From Methanobacteriota archaeon (GTDB lineage Archaea > Halobacteriota > Methanosarcinia > Methanosarcinales > Methanosarcinaceae): a stretch of DNA of 10,499 nt. This document shows, one piece after another, positions 5,950-10,499 of this stretch. The stretch is taken from positions 1 to 10,499 of the forward strand of contig JAUPKV010000181.1 in assembly GCA_030837265.1 (NCBI GenBank). The letters are read 5' to 3'. Made by a program: the position numbers and the translations under genes. Under the pieces are notes generated by a model. The model was given only the letters and a program-made list of their open reading frames with translations. It searched no databases and had not been told where the DNA came from. Position 1 is the first letter of the stretch; every line of letters starts with the position of its first letter.

Positions 5950-7143
5950 ATGAGAATGGATGAAATGACAGGTAACGGGAGAAATAACGGGGCAATCAAT
6001 CCGTTTTTTATAGGTGCTTTTATCGTTTTTTTCTCAATTTATCTTGCCGTAAACTATTTTGTGGGTTTTCATTTTTTTAAATCGGTCCAGAACCTTATTG
6101 AACCTTACTCTTTTTTCTACTGGGCTGCTTATACCCTTCTAGCGATATCTTTTTTTGCAGCCAAGCTGGGCAGAAGAATTTTCCCGGGACATGTAAATGA
6201 TCTGGTCGCCATAACAGGAGATTATTGGCTGGCAGCTACTTATTACGCGCTCCTTTTCTGGATAGCTGCCGATATCCTGCACTTTATGGTTGATTTGATC
6301 TATCCTTCAAAGACTTCAGGATATCCGTCTTTGTATTGGGGCTTTGGGATTTTATCGCTGATAATCGCTCTTCTAATATACGGAACCTGGAATGCCAGGC
6401 ATCCACGTGTAATACACTACGATATTACTATTAATAAAACAGCCAATGGTTTGTCCCAACTTCATGCCGTTATGGTATCGGACATACACCTTGGTCTGGT
6501 TATGGATAACGGCCGTCTTGAAGAGATGGTTAACAGCATTAACAAACTTGAACCGGATATAGTTTTCCTTGCCGGGGACACCATAGATGAGGATGTAAAG
6601 TTGTTTCTAAACCAGAGAATGCCGGAAATAATCCGGAAATTAAAATCTAAATTCGGTGTGTATGCAGTGCTTGGAAACCATGAATATATCGGAGGGAATA
6701 GCGAACTTGCTGCAGAATATCTGAGGCAGGCAGGTGCCATCGTACTGATTGACGAGTATATAAAAGTAAATAATCAATTTTATGTCGTCGGTCGGAACGA
6801 ACGTATGGCTGGATATATGACCGGAAAGCAGCGCCTGGAATTATCCCGATTAATGGACGGAATAGACCACTCCTTACCTATTATTTTATTAGATCACCAG
6901 CCCCATAAACTGGAGGAAGGCCAGCGTAATGGAATAGATTTGCAGTTATCGGGACATACTCACAATGGACAGTTTTTCCCGAATAATTTGTTTGCAAAAC
7001 ACTTTTTCGAACATAGCTGGGGTTATTTAAGAAGAGGGGAATATCAGGTAATAGTTTCCGCAGGGTACGGTACATGGGGTCCGCCGATACGAATTGGCAA
7101 TTATTCCGAGATAATTGATCTATGTATATCTTTTAAAAAATAA
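5950..7143 (+). CDS. Membrane-anchored calcineurin-like metallophosphoesterase
   Basis: This 397-residue protein joins four N-terminal helices (about 17-40, 54-72, 92-115, 128-146) to a C-terminal calcineurin-type metallophosphoesterase domain. All two-metal motifs are present: SDIHLG (D178, H180), AGDTID (D210), GNHE (N243, H244), LLDHQP (H316) and GHTHNG (H336, H338). The arrangement is that of the YkuE/YaeI-type branch, whose studied relatives hydrolyse phosphoester or pyrophosphate bonds of membrane-associated substrates; the substrate here is unknown. The topology with four helices puts the catalytic domain on the same side as the N-terminus, most likely the cytoplasm. The start is uncertain: ATG at 5950, 5956 and 5965 are all in frame before the first helix, and none has a good ribosome site. 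It converges on the surface-protein gene with 34 bp between stops. Catalytic residues are complete, so the enzyme should be active. Confidence 0.9.
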   Translation: MRMDEMTGNGRNNGAINPFFIGAFIVFFSIYLAVNYFVGFHFFKSVQNLIEPYSFFYWAAYTLLAISFFAAKLGRRIFPGHVNDLVAITGDYWLAATYYALLFWIAADILHFMVDLIYPSKTSGYPSLYWGFGILSLIIALLIYGTWNARHPRVIHYDITINKTANGLSQLHAVMVSDIHLGLVMDNGRLEEMVNSINKLEPDIVFLAGDTIDEDVKLFLNQRMPEIIRKLKSKFGVYAVLGNHEYIGGNSELAAEYLRQAGAIVLIDEYIKVNNQFYVVGRNERMAGYMTGKQRLELSRLMDGIDHSLPIILLDHQPHKLEEGQRNGIDLQLSGHTHNGQFFPNNLFAKHFFEHSWGYLRRGEYQVIVSAGYGTWGPPIRIGNYSEIIDLCISFKK

Positions 7144-7157
7144 AAATACGTATTATT

Positions 7158-7190
7158 AAATGAAATGCTGTACTTTTTCATTTCTTTTTA
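7158..7190. terminator. Shared terminator between convergent genes
   Basis: AAATGAAA (7158-7165) and its exact complement TTTCATTT (7176-7183) can pair around a 10-base loop, followed by CTTTTTA on the plus strand. The dyad overlaps the last codons of the minus-strand gene. It is suited to ending the phosphoesterase transcript; for the opposite direction the A-tract at 7134-7146 gives a T-run. Confidence 0.45.
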
Positions 7191-10147
7191 TACCGGAATA
7201 TGGACAGCAAAGCAGTCATTCCATAAATTATTTCAAATCCGGGAACTTGCTTTCCTTCTTTTGCAGGAGTTCCAGTAGTTGTTTGTACAGGTGCCTGTTC
7301 AACGTTTGCTGGTGTACTGCTTTGTCCTTTATTATTTTCTTTAGGTGTTACGCTTGAAGCTGTATCCTTATTTGCAGTTGAGCTAACGTTAGCGTTATTT
7401 TTTACAACAACTGCTTTTCCTTCGCTGTCGCCACCTCCACTGCTGTTATAACTTCCAACGCCGCTTCCTTCGCTGCCGGGGACTGGCTGCAACACTCTTA
7501 TTTGAGCTATTTTTGAAATGCTTCCTTTTGCATTGCTGATTGTTAGTTTTACTGTATACGTTCCCGGACTAATATATGTGTAAGCAGGATTTACCTCGCT
7601 TGATTCAGTAGTTCCGTCATTATTAAAGTCCCAGCTCCATGTGTTAGGTGATCCAGTACTTTTATCAATGAACTTCACAGTAAGAGGCGCAATTCCACTT
7701 GAAACATTGATACTGAAATCAGCTACAAGCGATGTACTATAAGATGTATTTGGTGTATTGTTGTTTTCCGAATCTATACCAGTATTTATGATACGGATTA
7801 TCGGCAGCTCTATGCTGCTGCTTTCTCCCGGGAGCTCATTACAGCTTACAGCAGCCGTATTTGAAACGACTCCGGTGCCGTTCCCATTGGTATTTATATC
7901 CTCATGAGTAACCGTATAATAACCTGTGAATACCCACAGTTCTCCCGAATTCAATACTCCCGAATCAGTGTAGTCTCCTTTTGGTCCGGTGAGCGTGACC
8001 ATGGGATCATTTACCGAAACCCCTGTAAGGGCTATGTTCCCTTTATTCTTTACTGCAACCTGATATTGTATTACATCTCCGGGCCTGTCAACCATATAAT
8101 TTCCAGTTTCGTCGATCCCGATAAATGACTTGTATATTGATAACTCAACTTTTTTGTCAATCGGTATGTTCACTGTGCTGCTTTTCTCAGGAAGCTCATT
8201 ACAGCTTACAGTTGCAGTGTTACTTATATTTCCACTTTCGTTTTCCATGTCAGCCCTGGTAACCGAATAATTTCCAGTGTATACCCATACCTCTCCGAGA
8301 TTTAGTACATCTGGGTCAATATCATCCCCAATTGGTCCTGATATTTTTACATCCGGATCGCTAACAGTGATATTTGTCAGGTCCGCATTTCCCTCATTTT
8401 CCACTACTATTCTATATCTTATTACATCTCTGGGCTCATTAATTATGCAATCTCCTTTCTCGTCAATTCCGATTGCTGACTTAAATATGCTGTAGCTCGG
8501 GTTTCGTTCTATTGGGGCTTGAACAGCAGTGTTTTGAGGGTCCAGTTCATCACAGTCAACAGTAACCGTATTTCTTATCAAACCATTTTTAGTGGTTCCA
8601 TTACTGTTAATGTCATTCCGGGTTACAGTATAATTTCCTGTATAAGTCCACGTTTCATCCGGATTTAGAACACCAGGAGAGGTAACGTCTCCTGCTGGCC
8701 CTGCGAGGTTAATCAAGGAATCATTAACAGTTATATTTGTAAGGTTTATATTTCCGACATTGCTAACCTTTACCTGATAAGTAATTATATCTCCGGCTGC
8801 TGTCACAGTCCCAGCCGGTCCTTTTCCGGCAACATCAGTTATAGTTTTCTCAATAGTGTAAACAGGTATTCCTAATGATACTTCAGCAGAATAAGACTTT
8901 GGCTCTAGTTGGTCACAGTCAACAGTTACTGTATTTTCAATTAATCCGTTTCCTTCTCCGTTACTGTTTATGTCATTCTGAGTTACTGTATAATTTCCTG
9001 TATAATTCCATGTTTCATCCGGATTTAAAACATCAGGAGAGATAATGTCTCCTGCTGGACCTTCCAGGTCAATTAAGGAGTCATTTAAAGTAATATTTGT
9101 GAGGTTAACATTTCCAGCATTACTCACATCTATACTATAACTGATAATATCCCCGGCTTTTGTTGCTTTTCCTGAGGGCCCTTGACGTGCGACATCTTTA
9201 ACAGATTTACTAATGATGTAAGCAGGTATTTGTTTAACAGGTATCGGAACATTCCCGGTAAATGGGTAAAGGTGAAGTTCAGCACTACCTGCTAATCCAG
9301 TCATTGTCAATGATTTAGCAATCAGATTTCCTGCCAAATTTCCGTTTGTATAGGTGAAATTGGCGTATGGAGCCAGAATACTACCTTTCCAGCCAAAGCT
9401 GGACATTGACATGCTTGTCATATTGTAAAAATTCCAAACTGTTGTTTGCCAGGCCGATGCACCATTATTACCGTTGAAATTCATATTCCCGAAATAACCA
9501 GGTGAATTATGCGGAATGGAATCTGATGTTCCCTCGACATTGATAATAACACTTGAACCTGCAGGAACTACGAGATTTATCTCCCCGGTACTTTTCCACT
9601 TTGTGTTTGAAATGAAAAAAACGTTAAGGGTTGAATTAGTGCCTGTCAAATCCAGTCTACCCCAGGGCTGAAGAGCAACTGTTGTTCCTGATGTAGCAGG
9701 CAGGCTTGCCCAGTATGCGGATAGGGATTTGAGATACATTTCTTCTACTGAAAAGTTAATCGGGGTACTCGGATTGTACAAAAAGCCATTGACAATAGAT
9801 ACACCTGTATGACTTACGGTTCCACCCACATGCATATTACCGTGATATACCTGTCCATTAGTCCAGCTCGAATTTCTTTTTACAACCATTCCTATTCCTG
9901 AGGGATTTCCACCTGAAGGCAAAGAAGTTCCTGCTCCAAAATTAGAGAGCATAGAATTTCCTCCTATTGCTAAAGCACCTTCACAGTCTCCTCCATTATG
10001 CAGTACATTCTCAAAAATAAACCCGTTGTAATTCTCCGCAGTTCCGAATGGATCTGTGCTCGCTGTTGCAGGTAGCGCCAAAAAAAAGGCTCCGATTATT
10101 AATAAAATTTGATGCCGTATATTTATGCCCCCTTGAACTGATCTCAA
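7178..10147 (-). CDS. PGF-CTERM surface protein: choice-of-anchor A, four DUF11-type repeats, PKD
   Basis: The 989-residue protein is an exported cell-surface protein. A signal peptide (hydrophobic ILLIIGAFFLALPATA, residues 14-29) is followed by a choice-of-anchor A domain of about 275 residues, seen in GALAIGGNSMLSNFG near its start and GSILAPYANFTYTNGNLAGNLIAKS near its end (the latter split here only by domain logic). Four DUF11/CARDB-type repeats start at residues 307, 427, 549 and 666, each ending near NT.TV.C.EL. A PKD domain (about 807-885) has WSWDFNNDGT and the YT..SPGTYTVKLTI strand. A Ser/Thr/Gly-rich linker leads to PGFEIIYG plus a short hydrophobic stretch and RYKKK, the PGF-CTERM signal that archaeosortase A removes while attaching a lipid. 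Many N-x-S/T sequons suggest heavy glycosylation. A role in adhesion or envelope structure is inferred. There is no ATG: the only conventional start is TTG at 10147, right after an in-frame stop. Confidence 0.9.
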   Translation of the reverse strand: MRSVQGGINIRHQILLIIGAFFLALPATASTDPFGTAENYNGFIFENVLHNGGDCEGALAIGGNSMLSNFGAGTSLPSGGNPSGIGMVVKRNSSWTNGQVYHGNMHVGGTVSHTGVSIVNGFLYNPSTPINFSVEEMYLKSLSAYWASLPATSGTTVALQPWGRLDLTGTNSTLNVFFISNTKWKSTGEINLVVPAGSSVIINVEGTSDSIPHNSPGYFGNMNFNGNNGASAWQTTVWNFYNMTSMSMSSFGWKGSILAPYANFTYTNGNLAGNLIAKSLTMTGLAGSAELHLYPFTGNVPIPVKQIPAYIISKSVKDVARQGPSGKATKAGDIISYSIDVSNAGNVNLTNITLNDSLIDLEGPAGDIISPDVLNPDETWNYTGNYTVTQNDINSNGEGNGLIENTVTVDCDQLEPKSYSAEVSLGIPVYTIEKTITDVAGKGPAGTVTAAGDIITYQVKVSNVGNINLTNITVNDSLINLAGPAGDVTSPGVLNPDETWTYTGNYTVTRNDINSNGTTKNGLIRNTVTVDCDELDPQNTAVQAPIERNPSYSIFKSAIGIDEKGDCIINEPRDVIRYRIVVENEGNADLTNITVSDPDVKISGPIGDDIDPDVLNLGEVWVYTGNYSVTRADMENESGNISNTATVSCNELPEKSSTVNIPIDKKVELSIYKSFIGIDETGNYMVDRPGDVIQYQVAVKNKGNIALTGVSVNDPMVTLTGPKGDYTDSGVLNSGELWVFTGYYTVTHEDINTNGNGTGVVSNTAAVSCNELPGESSSIELPIIRIINTGIDSENNNTPNTSYSTSLVADFSINVSSGIAPLTVKFIDKSTGSPNTWSWDFNNDGTTESSEVNPAYTYISPGTYTVKLTISNAKGSISKIAQIRVLQPVPGSEGSGVGSYNSSGGGDSEGKAVVVKNNANVSSTANKDTASSVTPKENNKGQSSTPANVEQAPVQTTTGTPAKEGKQVPGFEIIYGMTALLSIFRYKKK
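7792..9229 (-). repeat. Four DUF11-type coding repeats of about 120 codons
   Basis: Repeat units begin at 9229, 8869, 8503 and 8152 on the minus strand, each 117-122 codons. Units 1 and 2 are the closest pair, sharing VLNPDETW, TGNYTVT.NDINSNG and NTVTVDCD nearly unchanged. Units 3 and 4 share GIDE.G, SCNELP and VLN.GE.WV. This pairing suggests successive duplications. The DNA stays similar between units 1 and 2, so recombination could change the number of copies. Confidence 0.85.
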
Positions 10148-10170
10148 AACTCAATTTTTTCCAATCTCAT
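10144..10170 (-). other. Eight-codon ATG reading frame overlapping the surface-protein start
   Basis: ATG at 10170 opens MRLEKIEF and ends in TGA at 10146-10144. That TGA overlaps the TTG start of the large gene as TTGA. It may be a leader peptide that couples translation, or the true N-terminus separated from the gene by a one-base slip in the TTTT run. No Shine-Dalgarno precedes the ATG. Confidence 0.35.
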
Positions 10171-10227
10171 TTTAAGTAAAATATCTTATTCGAATCTGAG
10201 GCAGATTTTTACAAAGGATAAATTTTC

Positions 10228-10247
10228 AGTAAGTATTTGGGCTTACT
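10228..10247. repeat. Small inverted repeat between the surface gene and the transposase
   Basis: AGTAAG and CTTACT pair around TATTTGGG. It lies about 80 bp upstream of the surface-protein gene and downstream of the transposase stop, so it could end the transposase transcript or be part of the element's tip. The remaining bases of 10148-10300 hold no gene and no convincing TATA box. Confidence 0.3.
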
Positions 10248-10300
10248 TGTCACTCAACAATTTAGAGGAACCGGTATTCAGGAATAGCTAAAAAATAACT

Positions 10301-10499
10301 TCATGCTTTTACAGTGGGAATTGCTTTATAATTCCACTCCCCCAAATAATCATCACATACGATCGTCATGTTTTTCTTGAAGTTTTTACATACTTTTCTT
10401 GCCTGGGCATAAACTTTATCTTTGATAGTCGAAAACACTCTGAGTCCTTTTGATGTAGTAGTTTTATCGACAAGTTCTTTGACCACATCCATTCTGCTG
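10301..10499 (-). CDS. ISAzo13-type transposase, C-terminal part (runs off the window)
   Basis: The last 65 or so residues of a transposase on the minus strand; the frame stays open to the window edge (an Ser-Arg pair precedes the first Met), so its 5' part lies outside. The piece has VVKELVDKTTTSKGLRV, then YAQARKVC and DDYLGEWNYKAIP. The order KTTT.KGL, then Y..G or its equivalent, then GEWNY..P is typical of the C-terminus of ISAzo13-family (Rhodopirellula-type) DDE transposases. The catalytic residues are upstream and cannot be seen. A Met at 10490-10492 could be mistaken for a start, but it is internal by comparison with the family. A word GGGCTTACTTGTCACTC at 10240-10256 is a possible element tip, not confirmed. 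Confidence 0.72.
   Translation of the reverse strand, partial: SRMDVVKELVDKTTTSKGLRVFSTIKDKVYAQARKVCKNFKKNMTIVCDDYLGEWNYKAIPTVKA

Noticed and set aside
7904..8495. Plus-strand frames of about 70 codons antisense to the DUF11 repeats.
   Set aside because: They mirror the repeated coding DNA of the opposite strand and have no recognisable protein character.

Overview
The window looks like an accessory, cell-surface region of a mesophilic methanogenic archaeon, most likely a Methanosarcina or close relative. The signs are AT-rich intergenic DNA, an archaeal TATA box (TTTATATA), a large exported protein built of a choice-of-anchor A domain, DUF11-type repeats and a PKD domain and ending in a PGF-CTERM tail (the archaeosortase sorting signal), and insertion-sequence debris of types common in these genomes. 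Genus is inferred; no marker gene is present.

Layout, left to right. Positions 1-633 hold a broken IS6-family element on the minus strand. Its left terminal repeat and transposase N-terminus are intact, but the transposase loses its frame just before the third catalytic residue and the other end is absent. Next to it (644-1348, minus) is an unrecognised six-helix membrane protein. From 1349 to 2679 there is no intact gene. This stretch contains several protein-like open segments broken by stops and frameshifts, a 26-bp tandem repeat whose units carry a Shine-Dalgarno plus ATG, and an inverted repeat. I read it as a graveyard of decayed genes. A good TATA box then leads into a three-helix membrane protein with an extracytoplasmic beta-rich domain (2680-3330, plus), which converges on a class I SAM-dependent methyltransferase (3394-4002, minus).

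A 460-bp regulatory stretch with two TATA-like sites, one inside a perfect dyad, precedes a secreted protein with a clear signal peptide and Ig-like domains (4477-5766, plus). After a probable terminator and a 22-bp tandem duplication comes a membrane-anchored calcineurin-like metallophosphoesterase (5950-7143, plus). It converges, across a likely shared terminator, on the 989-residue PGF-CTERM surface protein (7178-10147, minus). The start of that gene is unusual: it has no ATG, and an in-frame stop lies just upstream. The right edge holds the C-terminus of an ISAzo13-type transposase (10301-10499, minus, running off the window).

At least three of the intact genes encode proteins exposed outside the membrane. 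They do not form one operon: spacing is wide and the strands alternate. I see no CRISPR array, tRNA, rRNA or recognisable defence system. The most unusual items are the start region of the surface protein, the tandem Shine-Dalgarno/ATG repeat, and the decayed block at 1.35-2.68 kb.
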